Translations under genes and position numbers: made by a program
The notes under the pieces: model-generated
Database searches by the model: none
The model's input: the letters and a program-made list of their open reading frames with translations, nothing else
What the model was told of the DNA's origin: nothing
Assembly (NCBI GenBank): GCA_039807785.1
Contig: JBDHRX010000032.1
Span: forward strand, 1 to 26,349
From: Zeimonas sp039807785
Lineage (GTDB): Bacteria; Pseudomonadota; Gammaproteobacteria; Burkholderiales; Burkholderiaceae_E
Direction of reading: 5' to 3'
DNA: 26,349 nt
In this document: one piece after another, positions 7,330 through 14,377 of the stretch
How positions within the stretch are numbered: the first letter of the stretch is position 1
How the letters are laid out: the number at the start of each line of letters is the position of its first letter

Positions 7330-7356
7330 CGCGGGCTCCTTTCGGGCCCCGAATGG

Positions 7357-7404
7357 GGCGCTAGATATGGTGGTGTTGCCGAAACTAGCACCATATCTAG
7401 CGCC
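7357..7404. promoter_or_regulatory. Paired NrdR-box-like operator (perfect 16-bp inverted repeat, 16-bp spacer) upstream of nrdD
   Basis: The arms at 7357-7372 (GGCGCTAGATATGGTG) and 7389-7404 (CACCATATCTAGCGCC) are exact reverse complements. Each core (CTAGATATGG, CCATATCTAG) matches 8 of 10 positions of the NrdR consensus CwAtATaTwG, including the conserved C, A, AT, T and G. The two core centres are 30 bp apart, close to three helical turns, as is usual for NrdR box pairs. The pair lies 28-75 bp before the nrdD GTG, where bound NrdR would block RNA polymerase. A TAGATAT inside the proximal side could also be the -10 element. NrdR is the nucleotide-sensing repressor of ribonucleotide reductase genes; its own gene is not in the window. 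Confidence 0.8.
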
Positions 7405-7436
7405 ATATGCAGGCCGGTTCCGCTTGCCGCCGCCGG

Positions 7437-7456
7437 CGCTTGACGTGAATCAAGCG
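7437..7456. promoter_or_regulatory. FNR/Anr-type site upstream of nrdD
   Basis: TTGACGTGAATCAA at 7440-7453 matches the FNR/Anr consensus TTGATnnnnATCAA at 9 of 10 fixed positions. It sits in a longer symmetrical CGCTTGA...TCAAGCG (7437-7456). It lies between the moaC stop and nrdD, about 117 bp before the nrdD start. If the TAGATAT at about 7394-7399 is the -10 box, the site is centred near -60, a class I activator position. No good -35 hexamer is visible, as expected for an activator-dependent promoter. Activation of nrdD under low oxygen is the likely role. Confidence 0.65.
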
Positions 7457-7495
7457 AAACCGGATCGGCGTTCCGGGGGCGCGGTGCCCGGCGGC

Positions 7496-7996
7496 TCAGG
7501 CGCCGGCGACGAAGCTGCCGCTCTTGCCGCCGTGTTTTTCCAGCAGCTGCACCTGCTCGATCACCATGCCGCGATCGACCGCCTTGCACATGTCGTAGAC
7601 GGTCAGCAACCCGACCTGCACCGCCGTCAGCGCTTCCATCTCGACGCCGGTCCGGCCGTCGCACTCGACCGTGGCGGTGCAGTGCACGGCGCTCGCGGCC
7701 TCGTCGAGGGCGAACTCGACGGCCACCCGGGTGAGCGGGATCGGGTGGCACAGCGGAATCAGCTCGGCGGTGCGCTTGGCCCCCTGGATCGCGGCGATGC
7801 GCGCCACGCCGATCACGTCTCCCTTCTTCGCGCTGCCGTCGCGCACCAGCGCGAAGGTGGCGGGCAGCATGCGGAGCGTGCCGCGCGCGACGGCCACCCG
7901 GTGCGTGACCGCCTTGCCGCCGACGTCCACCATGTGCGCCTGTCCGGCGGGGTCGAAGTGCGTCAGCGCGGCGGACGCCGGGGCGGGTCTGGTCAT
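7496..7996 (-). CDS. moaC: Cyclic pyranopterin monophosphate synthase MoaC
   Basis: This 166-residue enzyme converts the MoaA product (3',8-cyclo-GTP) to cyclic pyranopterin monophosphate, an early step of molybdenum cofactor synthesis in the cytoplasm. The whole family pattern is present: HMVDVGGKAVTHRVAVARG near the start, KGDVIGVARIAAIQGAKRT, the IPLCHPIPL block, TGVEMEALTAVQVGLLTVYDMCKAVDRGM with the catalytic Lys/Asp region, and the glycine-rich GGKSGSF end. Length is normal. The ATG at 7996 has GGAG 8 bases upstream. It is divergent from bepA with 53 bp between the starts, and it lies upstream of the nrdD operon on the same strand, with a 166-bp regulatory gap. Mo-cofactor enzymes such as nitrate reductase fit the anaerobic theme, though moaC itself is housekeeping in many betaproteobacteria. 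Confidence 0.96.
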   Translation of the reverse strand: MTRPAPASAALTHFDPAGQAHMVDVGGKAVTHRVAVARGTLRMLPATFALVRDGSAKKGDVIGVARIAAIQGAKRTAELIPLCHPIPLTRVAVEFALDEAASAVHCTATVECDGRTGVEMEALTAVQVGLLTVYDMCKAVDRGMVIEQVQLLEKHGGKSGSFVAGA

Positions 7997-8049
7997 GGTC
8001 GGGCTCCGATCGCGTCTATGATAACAACCCCCTGCTAGCGGAATGCGCG
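7997..8049. promoter_or_regulatory. Divergent moaC / bepA promoter region
   Basis: The 53 bp between the two start codons hold the only A/T-rich patch nearby. TATGAT at 8017-8022 on the plus strand is a reasonable -10 for bepA, and the overlapping TATCAT (8023 to 8018) on the minus strand could serve moaC. Convincing -35 boxes are not seen for either. Confidence 0.35.
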
Positions 8050-9534
8050 GTGTCGCCGACTCGCTGCCTGTTCTCGCGCTGCCTCGCGGCCGTCCTGGCC
8101 GGCGTGCTGGCGCTCGCGCCGCCGTTCGCCGTGGCGCAGGTGGACAACCTGCCGCGGCTCGGCGACGCGTCCGCGGACGAGCTTTCGCCGACCATGGAGC
8201 GGCGCATCGGCGAATCGATCGTGCGCGAGATGCGCCGGCGCGGGGCGATCCACGGCGATGCCGAGATCACCGACTACCTGAACCGCTTCGCCAGCGCGCT
8301 GACGGACACGTATCCCGCGGCCGGCTACAGCTTCGAGTTCTTCCTGGTGCGCGACGGCACGCTCAACGCGTTCGCGCTACCGGGCGGATACATCGGCGTG
8401 CACACCGGGCTGATCGTCGCCGCGCAGTCCGAATCCGAGCTGGCCTCGGTGCTCGCCCACGAGATCGGCCACGTGTCGCAGCGGCACCTGGCGCGCATGC
8501 TCGCGCGTGAGCGCCAGACATCGGTGGTCATGCTGGCGGCGCTGGTGCTCGCGGCGCTGGCCGCGCGCTCGAGCCCGGACGCGGTCGGCGGCGTGGCTTC
8601 GCTCGGCAGCACGGTGGCCCGCCAGCAGATGCTCGGGTTCTCGCGCGACGCCGAACGCGAGGCCGATCGCGTGGGGCTCGACATCCTGCGCCAGGGCGGC
8701 TTCGACGCCAACGGCATGGTGGCCTTCTTCGGGCGCCTCCAGCAGGCCGGGCGGCTCTACGAGAGCGGCGCGCCCGACTACCTGCGCACGCACCCGGTCA
8801 CCTCGGAGCGCATCGCCGACATCCAGAGCCGCGTCGGCGAGACGCGCTACCGGCAGCGCGCCGACAGCGTCGATTTCCGTCTGGCCCGCGCCAAGCTGCG
8901 CGCGCTGTCCGATACCCGCGTCGACGGCCTGCGCCTGACCCGCGCCCACTTCGAGCGCAGCGTGCGCGAGCACACGATCGACGACGCGGCCAACTGGTTC
9001 GGCCTGGCCACCGTCGCCGCCGCGGCGCGCGACTGGGGCGGGGCGCGCAAGGCGGTCGCCGAGACGCGCCGCCGGCTGCCGTCCGGGCACCCGTTCGTCG
9101 AGCGGCTGGCGGCGCAGATCGAGCTCGAGGCCGGCGACCCGGCCGCCGCGCAGCGCCTCGTCGAGGCCGCGCTGGCGCGCTTTCCCGCGTCGCGCGCGCT
9201 GGTCCACCTGCAGGCGCAGGTCCTGCTCGCGCGGCGCGATCCGGCGGCGGCCGCGACCGTGCTCGACGCGGCCGTCCGGCAGTACCGGGACGATGCCGAG
9301 CTCTGGCGCATGCTTTCCGAGGCCCAGGGGGCGCTCGGGCGTGACGCGCGGGCGCATCGCGCCGCCGCCGAGCAGTTCGTGCTGCTGGGCGCGCTTCCCG
9401 CCGCGATCGAGCAGTTGCGGCTGGCCCAGCGCGCCGGCGGGCTCGATTTCCAGACTGCGTCGCAGGTCGACGCCCGGCTGCGCCAGCTCGAGGCGCAATG
9501 GCGCGAGGAGCAGGCCGAGCGCGGCCGGCGCTGA
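8050..9534 (+). CDS. bepA: BepA-like periplasmic M48 metalloprotease with C-terminal TPR domain
   Basis: This 494-residue protein matches BepA (YfgC), a periplasmic chaperone/protease that assists outer-membrane assembly of LptD and degrades stalled intermediates. A signal peptide (residues 1-29, cleavage after AVA) is followed by the M48 domain. The zinc motif HEIGH is at 137-141, and the third-ligand helix is DAEREADRVG (Glu204). YLRTHPVTSERIADIQ has His248, corresponding to the regulatory His246 of E. coli BepA by my recollection. The C-terminal half (about 290-485) consists of Ala/Arg-rich TPR-like helices. The GTG at 8050 is chosen because it gives a complete signal peptide; the ATG at 8043 is in another frame. 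It is divergent from moaC. Its 3' end faces the unknown gene at 9571, with three copies of CAGGGGCGC around the junction. Confidence 0.92.
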   Translation: MSPTRCLFSRCLAAVLAGVLALAPPFAVAQVDNLPRLGDASADELSPTMERRIGESIVREMRRRGAIHGDAEITDYLNRFASALTDTYPAAGYSFEFFLVRDGTLNAFALPGGYIGVHTGLIVAAQSESELASVLAHEIGHVSQRHLARMLARERQTSVVMLAALVLAALAARSSPDAVGGVASLGSTVARQQMLGFSRDAEREADRVGLDILRQGGFDANGMVAFFGRLQQAGRLYESGAPDYLRTHPVTSERIADIQSRVGETRYRQRADSVDFRLARAKLRALSDTRVDGLRLTRAHFERSVREHTIDDAANWFGLATVAAAARDWGGARKAVAETRRRLPSGHPFVERLAAQIELEAGDPAAAQRLVEAALARFPASRALVHLQAQVLLARRDPAAAATVLDAAVRQYRDDAELWRMLSEAQGALGRDARAHRAAAEQFVLLGALPAAIEQLRLAQRAGGLDFQTASQVDARLRQLEAQWREEQAERGRR

Positions 9535-9570
9535 ATCCAGGGGCGCCTCGGGGGCCGTTTCAGGGGCGCT

Positions 9571-10119
9571 TCAGGGGCGCGGCACCGCGACGAAGCCGAG
9601 CGCCCGGGCCGGCGACCGGGTGGGCGTCAGCCGCAGCCGGCGCGCCCCGAGCCGCAGCGCGAGGTGATCGCCCTCGGCATCGATCTCGAGCGCGGCGAGG
9701 TCCAGGTCGTGGACCACCGCGGGCCCGGCGTCGGTGCGCAGCAGCAGCTCGCCGGCCGGGCCGAGCCAGCCGGCGTCAATGCGCTCCACCGGACGTCCGG
9801 TGTGCGTGACGAAGCGCGGGCCGGGGCCCGAGCCGACGGCGCGCAGCACCAGCGGCGCGGCCTCGATGTCCACGTAGACCCGCTGCGGCCCGTTCTGCCA
9901 ATACCACCGGCCGGCGGCGTCCGCGGCGTAGTTGCGGCCGATGAAGGCGACGATCTGCGGGTTCCCGATCGGGCTGCCGGCGCCGTCGCGCGCGGCGTCG
10001 AAGCCCGGGCGTCCGCGGTCGACCAGCAGCCAGCGGCCGCGCCGGTCCAGCCGGAGCCAGCCCCACATGTCCGGCACGTCGGGCCAGCGCGCCATCGCGC
10101 GGACGACCTGCGCGTCCAT
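9571..10119 (-). CDS. Uncharacterised protein of a Burkholderiales-type conserved family
   Basis: This 182-residue soluble-looking protein has no signal peptide or membrane segment. The opening AMARWPDVPDMWGWLRLDRRGRW, the central IVAFIGRNYAADAAGRWYWQNGPQRVYVDIEA and the later FVTHTG block resemble an uncharacterised family that I recall from Burkholderia and Ralstonia genomes. It may be listed as a DUF294x family, but I am not certain of the number. Function is unknown. The W-x-x-D-x-x-G-R-W repeats suggest a small beta-rich fold. The ATG at 10119 starts the conserved part; the same frame stays open further upstream, inside the preceding gene. It begins 19 bp after the stop of the NTF2-like gene, so the two are probably co-transcribed. 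Confidence 0.8.
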   Translation of the reverse strand: MDAQVVRAMARWPDVPDMWGWLRLDRRGRWLLVDRGRPGFDAARDGAGSPIGNPQIVAFIGRNYAADAAGRWYWQNGPQRVYVDIEAAPLVLRAVGSGPGPRFVTHTGRPVERIDAGWLGPAGELLLRTDAGPAVVHDLDLAALEIDAEGDHLALRLGARRLRLTPTRSPARALGFVAVPRP

Positions 10120-10138
10120 CGGCCGGCGCCGCCGGGGC

Positions 10139-10567
10139 TCAGTGCAGCACCGTCCCGCTGGACACCGTCGGCGGCTCGTCGGCGCCGAGCCCGGAGTGGT
10201 GCAGCAGGATGCGCCAGCCGCTGGCGTGCTTGACGTAGACGTTGGTGGCGACGCAGGCGACCACCTGCTGGCCGGTCCGGGCCGCGACCACCACGTGCTC
10301 GACCAGGTTGTGCACCGCGAGCATCGCGCCGGTATGCGCGCGGACCTCCGCGACGCGCACGTCGACGCCGCCGTTGGCGAAGATCGCCGCCCAGGACGCG
10401 CGGATCGCATCGAGCCCGATCAGCCGCTGGTGGCCCGGGTGCACGCACATGACCTCGTCGTCGTCGGCCCACAGCGCCATCATCGCCTCGAGGTCGGCGC
10501 GTTGCATCGCGTCGTAGAACGCTTCCTCGGCGGCTTCGGCGGTGGACAGGATCGGCGCGCGGCGCAT
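10139..10567 (-). CDS. NTF2/SnoaL-like small protein
   Basis: This 142-residue protein has the pattern of the SnoaL/DUF4440 branch of the NTF2-like superfamily. An N-terminal helix (AAEEAFYDAMQRADLEAMMALWADDDEVMCVHPGH) is followed by LIGLDAIRASWAAIF and beta strands ending in the HASGWRILLHHSG motif that typically closes these cone-shaped folds. Members may be enzymes or ligand-binding proteins, and nothing in the sequence fixes a substrate. Its frame stays open far upstream through waaF, but the ATG at 10567 matches the family start. It lies 53 bp after waaF and 19 bp before the unknown gene, suggesting a waaF-linked transcription unit. Confidence 0.85.
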   Translation of the reverse strand: MRRAPILSTAEAAEEAFYDAMQRADLEAMMALWADDDEVMCVHPGHQRLIGLDAIRASWAAIFANGGVDVRVAEVRAHTGAMLAVHNLVEHVVVAARTGQQVVACVATNVYVKHASGWRILLHHSGLGADEPPTVSSGTVLH

Positions 10568-10620
10568 CGCTGGGGTCCGTTCGGCGAAATCCGCAGTGTA
10601 TGCGCTCGCGGCGGACCCGC

Positions 10621-11673
10621 TCAGCGGACCGGCCGCGCGCACGCGGCCTCGAAATGCATCGCCTTCGACAGGCTCTCGAAGACGCTGGCCGGCGCGATGC
10701 GGTTCAGGCAGTCGAGGTGGCCCGGCAGGCAGGTGTCGGCGAAGCACGGGCTGCAGTCGAGATGCAGCCATTCGACGTGGGCGCGCGGCGAGCGCGGCAG
10801 CGAGCGCCGGGGATCGGTGGCCCCGAAGAGCGCGACCTGCGGACGGCCGAACGCCGCGGCCAGGTGCATCAGGCCGGTATCGCCGGATACGACGCCGCTG
10901 GCCTGCGAGACCAGGGCGACCATGTCGTCGATGCCGGTCGCGCCGGCGAGGTTGCGCACCGGCTGGCCCGACAGGGCCGTGATCTCGGTGGCGATCGGCC
11001 GCTCGCGGGCGGTGCCGGCCAGGACCAGCTGCGCCTGCGGCCACTCGTCCGCGAGCAGGCTGGCCAGCGCCGCGAAGTGGCGCGTCGGCCAGCGCCGCGC
11101 CGGCCGGTCGTCGGCGCCGGGGCAGAGCAGGATCAGCGGCGCCTGGTCGGAGAGCCCGAACCGGGCGCGGACCGCCCGCTCGCGTTCGGGCTGGCGGGCC
11201 AGGCGCGGGACCGGCAGCCTGCCGGGCAGGGGCTCGCGCGGCGGGAAGGCGAGCCGGGCGAAGTGCTCGACGCGCGGCGGGCGATGCGCGGCCGAGGGTT
11301 CGTGCGGGCAGTTCAGCAGCAGGCGGGGCGCGTCGCCCCGATGGCCGATGCGCTCGGGAATCCCGGCGACCAGCGTCGCCAGCGTCGTGGCCGGGGAGCC
11401 GGCCAGCAGGTAGGCGCGCCGGTAGCCGCGCGCGCGCAGCCGCCAGCCGATGCGACAGGCCGTCGCCGCGCGGGCGGCGCGGCGCCCCGGGCCGGGCGCC
11501 TCGATCACCTCGCCCACTTCGGGCATGGCGCGGAAGACCGCCGCGACCTGCGGCGGACAGAGCGCGTCGATCCGCAACGACGGTTCCCGCTGGCGCAGCA
11601 GCGCCAGCAGGGGCTGGGCCATGACGGCCTCGCCGATCCAGTTCGGAGCGATCACGAGCGCGCTTGCACTCAT
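10621..11673 (-). CDS. waaF: Lipopolysaccharide heptosyltransferase II
   Basis: This 350-residue GT9 glycosyltransferase adds the second L-glycero-D-manno-heptose to the LPS inner core at the cytoplasmic face of the inner membrane. Family motifs are the N-terminal LVIAPNWIGEAVMAQPLLALL, the central LILLCPGADDRPARRWPTRHFAAL (nucleotide-sugar side) and the C-terminal SGDTGLMHLAAAFGRPQVALFGATDP, which carries the D-x-G-x-x-H signature of heptosyltransferases. A C-terminal Cys cluster (CSPCFADTCLPGHLDCLN) is also typical of WaaF. The ATG at 11673 is chosen by alignment with the usual start; an in-frame GTG seven codons upstream is less likely. Length fits E. coli WaaF. It follows the CHCC zinc gene after 163 bp of GC-rich, hairpin-forming DNA, so it may have its own promoter. 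Confidence 0.94.
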   Translation of the reverse strand: MSASALVIAPNWIGEAVMAQPLLALLRQREPSLRIDALCPPQVAAVFRAMPEVGEVIEAPGPGRRAARAATACRIGWRLRARGYRRAYLLAGSPATTLATLVAGIPERIGHRGDAPRLLLNCPHEPSAAHRPPRVEHFARLAFPPREPLPGRLPVPRLARQPERERAVRARFGLSDQAPLILLCPGADDRPARRWPTRHFAALASLLADEWPQAQLVLAGTARERPIATEITALSGQPVRNLAGATGIDDMVALVSQASGVVSGDTGLMHLAAAFGRPQVALFGATDPRRSLPRSPRAHVEWLHLDCSPCFADTCLPGHLDCLNRIAPASVFESLSKAMHFEAACARPVR

Positions 11674-11715
11674 GGAGAAATCCCGGCCGGGCACACTGCG
11701 GTCTTCTGTCGTCGA

Positions 11716-11811
11716 ATCCTACGCCTGTGTGCGCCATTGTGGCGAGGTCGCGGCGCGGGCGCGCCGACCTTGTTCCTGTCGGGCGACTTGACAGTCGGGC
11801 CGCGCGGCCCG
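11716..11811 (-). promoter_or_regulatory. Structured leader region upstream of waaF
   Basis: Three inverted repeats lie in this gap. 11796-11811 is a perfect 16-bp palindrome (CGGGCCGCGCGGCCCG). 11776-11794 has CTGTC/GACAG arms. 11745-11770 has AGGTC..GGCGC paired with GCGCC GACCT around a four-base loop. No T-run follows on the minus strand, so none is a classical intrinsic terminator. A TAGGAT (11721 to 11716) could be the waaF -10 box, 43 bp before the ATG. Confidence 0.35.
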
Positions 11812-11836
11812 GCGCGCCGCCAGGGTGAACCGGCCC

Positions 11837-12055
11837 TTAGTGGCCGTGCGCCCGCGCGCCGGCCTTCAGGCGGTAGACGGTGCTGCAGTAGGGGCATTGT
11901 GCGGCCTCGCCGTGCCCGATCTCGAGATAGACGCGCGGGTGCGACGACCAGAGCGGCATCGCGGGGTTCGGGCAGTAGGCCGGCAGGTCGGCGGCGTCGA
12001 GCTCGACGCCACCGTGCGTGGCGGAGGCGGGTTGCGGGGCGGGGCGGTCGGTCAT
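11837..12055 (-). CDS. CHCC-type zinc-binding small protein (zf-CHCC / NDUFS6-like)
   Basis: This 72-residue protein has one zinc site: C28 and H39 (YCPNPAMPLWSSHP), then C54 and C57 (CPYCSTVYRL). The motif is preceded by an ELDAADLPAYCP opening and followed by a short basic, His-rich tail. This is the bacterial zf-CHCC family, related to the mitochondrial complex I accessory subunit NDUFS6. Its bacterial role is not firmly known. The gene stands between ilvE (34 bp upstream) and waaF, an order I recall as conserved in Burkholderiales. The ATG at 12055 lacks a strong ribosome binding site and may depend on translation of ilvE. Confidence 0.88.
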   Translation of the reverse strand: MTDRPAPQPASATHGGVELDAADLPAYCPNPAMPLWSSHPRVYLEIGHGEAAQCPYCSTVYRLKAGARAHGH

Positions 12056-12089
12056 GGGGTCGGGCGGGCGACGTGAGGGGATCCCGGCC

Positions 12090-13010
12090 TCAGACCGGCG
12101 TGAGCCACCTGGCGTAGCGCGCGTCGCGCCCGCCCACCGCGTCGAAGAAGATCGACTGCAGCTTCTCGGTGACCGGGCCGCGATGGCCCGCGCCGATCTG
12201 GCGATCGTCGAGCTCGCGGATCGGGGTGATCTCGGCCGCGGTTCCGCTGAAGAACGCCTCGTCGGCGCAGTACATCTCGTCGCGCGTGATGCGTTTCTCG
12301 CGGACCTCGATGCCGAGGTCGCGCGCGATCGTGATGACCGAGTCGCGCGTGATGCCCGCCAGGCACGATGCGAGGTCCGGCGTGTAGAGGATGCCGTCGC
12401 GGACGATGAACACGTTCTCGCCGGCGCCCTCCGAGACGTAGCCGTCGGTATCGAGCAGCAGCGCCTCGTCGTACCCGTGCGCGGTGACTTCCTGGTTGGC
12501 CAGAATCGAGTTGATGTAGTAGCCGCTGGCCTTCGCGCGCACCAGCGACACGTTGACGTGGTGCCGCGAATACGACGACGTCTTGATCCGGATGCCCTTG
12601 CTCAGGCCTTCCTCGCCGAGGTAGGCGCCCCAGGACCACGCCGCGATCGAGACGTGCACCGTGTTGCCGCGCGGGGACACGCCCAGCTTCTCGGAGCCGA
12701 TCCAGGCGATCGGCCGCAGGTAGCACGACTCGAGCGCGTTCGCGCGCACGACGTCCTTCTGCGCCTGCACGATCTCGTCGAACGAGAAGGGCAGCTGCAT
12801 CTGGAAGATCTTCGCCGAGTTGAAGAGCCGCCGCGTGTGCTCGGGCAGCCTGAAGACCGCGGTGCCCGACGTCGTCTTGTAGGCGCGCACGCCTTCGAAG
12901 ACCGCCATGCCGTAGTGGAGCGAATGCGTGAGCACGTGGAGCCGGGCATCGCGCCAGTCCACCATCCTGCCGTCGAGCCAGATCTGGCCGTCGCGGTCCG
13001 CCATCGACAT
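12090..13010 (-). CDS. ilvE: Branched-chain amino acid aminotransferase
   Basis: This 306-residue PLP enzyme catalyses the last step of Leu, Ile and Val synthesis (and the first of their breakdown), transferring the amino group from glutamate. It is a class IV aminotransferase. LHYGMAVFEGVRAY is the substrate-side N-terminal motif, the PLP Lys is K160 in SLVRAKASGYYINS, and the phosphate-binding and cofactor region is LLLDTDGYVSEGAGENVFIV. Length is as expected. Two ATG codons (13010 and 13004) are possible; GGGAGAGC lies just before the first. A TAGAAT (13048 to 13043) is a good -10 box. It is divergent from azlCD, which exports branched-chain amino acids, so synthesis and export share one control region. 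Confidence 0.96.
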   Translation of the reverse strand: MSMADRDGQIWLDGRMVDWRDARLHVLTHSLHYGMAVFEGVRAYKTTSGTAVFRLPEHTRRLFNSAKIFQMQLPFSFDEIVQAQKDVVRANALESCYLRPIAWIGSEKLGVSPRGNTVHVSIAAWSWGAYLGEEGLSKGIRIKTSSYSRHHVNVSLVRAKASGYYINSILANQEVTAHGYDEALLLDTDGYVSEGAGENVFIVRDGILYTPDLASCLAGITRDSVITIARDLGIEVREKRITRDEMYCADEAFFSGTAAEITPIRELDDRQIGAGHRGPVTEKLQSIFFDAVGGRDARYARWLTPV

Positions 13011-13035
13011 GAGAGCTCTCCCGTTTGCGCGCGAA

Positions 13036-13082
13036 ACCTCCCATTCTAGCGAAGCCGCGGCGCCGCGCTACACTGTGCGCCC
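13036..13082. promoter_or_regulatory. Overlapping divergent promoters for ilvE and azlCD
   Basis: TAGAAT on the minus strand (13048 to 13043) is a near-consensus -10 for ilvE, giving a leader of about 26 bases. TACACT on the plus strand (13069-13074) is a plausible -10 for azlC, with transcription starting near 13081. Each promoter's -35 region would overlap the other's -10, so the two may compete. The remaining plus-strand leader to azlC (about 195 bases) is pyrimidine-rich. No operator half-sites are clear enough to name a regulator; an Lrp-type regulator is typical for azlCD but its gene is not in the window. Confidence 0.4.
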
Positions 13083-13276
13083 ATGCCCGTGCGTCCCTCG
13101 TGCTTCGTTCGCGTTTCGCGCCTCCGCCGCCCCGGCCGCCGCCTCCGCCTCCTCTCCGTCCCCGCTTTCCCGGCCTGGTTTCCGGCCCGACTTCCGGCCC
13201 CGGCCGGGCTCCCGGCGCCGACGCGCGCCGCCGTTGCGGTCACGCGCGCCGGCGGCGCCGCTCGCGCGGCGCGGCC

Positions 13277-14008
13277 ATGACTTCGCCCGGGGTCGCGGCG
13301 CTGAGGCGGCGCCGGTGCCGCGAAGGCGCGGCTGCGGTGATGCCGTCGCTGGTGGGCACCGGCGTCTGGGGCGTGATCACCGGCGTGGCGATGGTCCAGT
13401 CGGGGCTCACGCCGCTGCAGGCGCTGGGCATGTCGCTGCTGGTGTTCTCGGGCACGACCCAGCTCGTCGCGCTGCCGCTGATGGTGGCCGGCGCCTCGCA
13501 GCTGCTGATCGCGATCACCGCCGCGCTGACCGGATTGCGCTTCGTCGTCTACAGCGCCTCGGTGTCGCGCGACCTGATCCGCGTGCCGCTCGCCCGGCGG
13601 CTCGTCCTCGGCTACCTGATGACCGACACCGGGCTGGGTGTCTACCAGATGCGGCGCGCGCGCGGCGCTCCGGTGCAGCGGATCGCGTTCTATCTCGGCT
13701 GCAACCTGCCGGTATGGGCCGCATGGCACCTGGGCTCGATCGCCGGGGTGCTGCTGGCGAGCGTCCTGTCGGCCGCGTCCGGCTTTGCGTACCTCGGGGT
13801 GCTGGCGGTGCTGGCGATCACGGCGCCGATGGTCGTTTCCTGGCCCGGGCTCGGCGCGGCGCTGGTCGCGGCCACGGTGGCGGTGGCGGGCTGGCACTGG
13901 CCGTACCGGCTCGGGATGTTCGCCGCCATCGTCGCGGGCGTGATCACGGCGCTGGCGATCGAGCGCGCGCTGGCCCGGCGGCGCGGGCCCGCGCGGGGGG
14001 GTCGATGA
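13277..14008 (+). CDS. azlC: AzlC-family branched-chain amino acid exporter, large subunit
   Basis: This 243-residue inner-membrane protein forms, with the small AzlD partner, an exporter of branched-chain amino acids and analogues. The pattern matches AzlC. A basic start with REGAAAVMPSLVGTGVWGVITG is followed by SLLVFSGTTQLVALPLM (usual S-l-lvfaG-aQ motif), LRFVVYSASVSRDL, GYLMTDTGLGVY and hydrophobic helices to the end. The ATG at 13277 is chosen because it begins the homologous part; the frame stays open to 13025, but that stretch is Pro/Arg-rich and unlike the family. Its TGA overlaps the azlD ATG (ATGATGA at 14005), implying coupled translation. An upstream 65-codon frame (13083-13280) ends in an ATGA overlap with this start. 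Confidence 0.92.
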   Translation: MTSPGVAALRRRRCREGAAAVMPSLVGTGVWGVITGVAMVQSGLTPLQALGMSLLVFSGTTQLVALPLMVAGASQLLIAITAALTGLRFVVYSASVSRDLIRVPLARRLVLGYLMTDTGLGVYQMRRARGAPVQRIAFYLGCNLPVWAAWHLGSIAGVLLASVLSAASGFAYLGVLAVLAITAPMVVSWPGLGAALVAATVAVAGWHWPYRLGMFAAIVAGVITALAIERALARRRGPARGGR

Positions 14009-14358
14009 TGGCGATGTCGGCCGTCGACGTCTGGATCACGACCGGCGTGTTGACGCTGGTGATCGTCGTGCTGCGCAACGCCTTCCTGGTGGCGCCGCGC
14101 GCCTGGCTGCCGCGCGGCATCGTCGAGCACGCGCTGCGCTATGCGCCGCTGGCCGCGCTGGTGGCGCTGGTCGCGCCCGAGGTCCTGTCCTCGCTCCTGT
14201 CTCCGGCAGCCCGGCCTGGCGCGGCCGGCCTGCCCGCCCTGCTGGCGACCGATCCGCGCGTGGTGTCGGCGCTGGCGCTGATCGTGCTCGGTCGCGTCGG
14301 CGGCAATCCCGTCGTCGCGCTGGGCGGCGCGGCCGCGCTGTACGTGTGGATGAGCTGA
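14005..14358 (+). CDS. azlD: AzlD-family branched-chain amino acid exporter, small subunit
   Basis: This 117-residue protein has four hydrophobic segments (about residues 8-25, 45-62, 75-95 and 98-116) and the AzlD-like motifs LRNAFLVAPRAWLPRGIVEHALRYAP and GNPVVALGGAAALYVW. It is the small partner of AzlC in the inner membrane; both are needed for export in characterised systems. The first of two adjacent ATG codons (14005) overlaps the azlC stop. Transcription converges with glnE, whose stop is 19 bp away. The gene lies in a long open frame starting at 12928, the upstream part of which is a shadow of azlC. Confidence 0.92.
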   Translation: MMAMSAVDVWITTGVLTLVIVVLRNAFLVAPRAWLPRGIVEHALRYAPLAALVALVAPEVLSSLLSPAARPGAAGLPALLATDPRVVSALALIVLGRVGGNPVVALGGAAALYVWMS

Positions 14359-14377
14359 CCGGCGGCGCCGCGCGCCG

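Noticed and set aside
4996..7443. Plus-strand 815-codon frame opposite nrdD
   Set aside because: Antisense shadow of a gene with complete NrdD motifs; composition is Val/Glu/Ala/Arg-rich noise.
9538..9580. Three CAGGGGCGC copies at the bepA / unknown gene junction as an integration site or array
   Set aside because: Copies are short, unevenly spaced (23 then 11 bp), partly coding, and made of the commonest local base composition; no mobile element is nearby.
13025..13276. N-terminal extension of azlC by 84 residues to an upstream ATG
   Set aside because: The extension is Pro/Arg-rich, unlike AzlC proteins, and would start upstream of the predicted azlC promoter, inside the ilvE control region.
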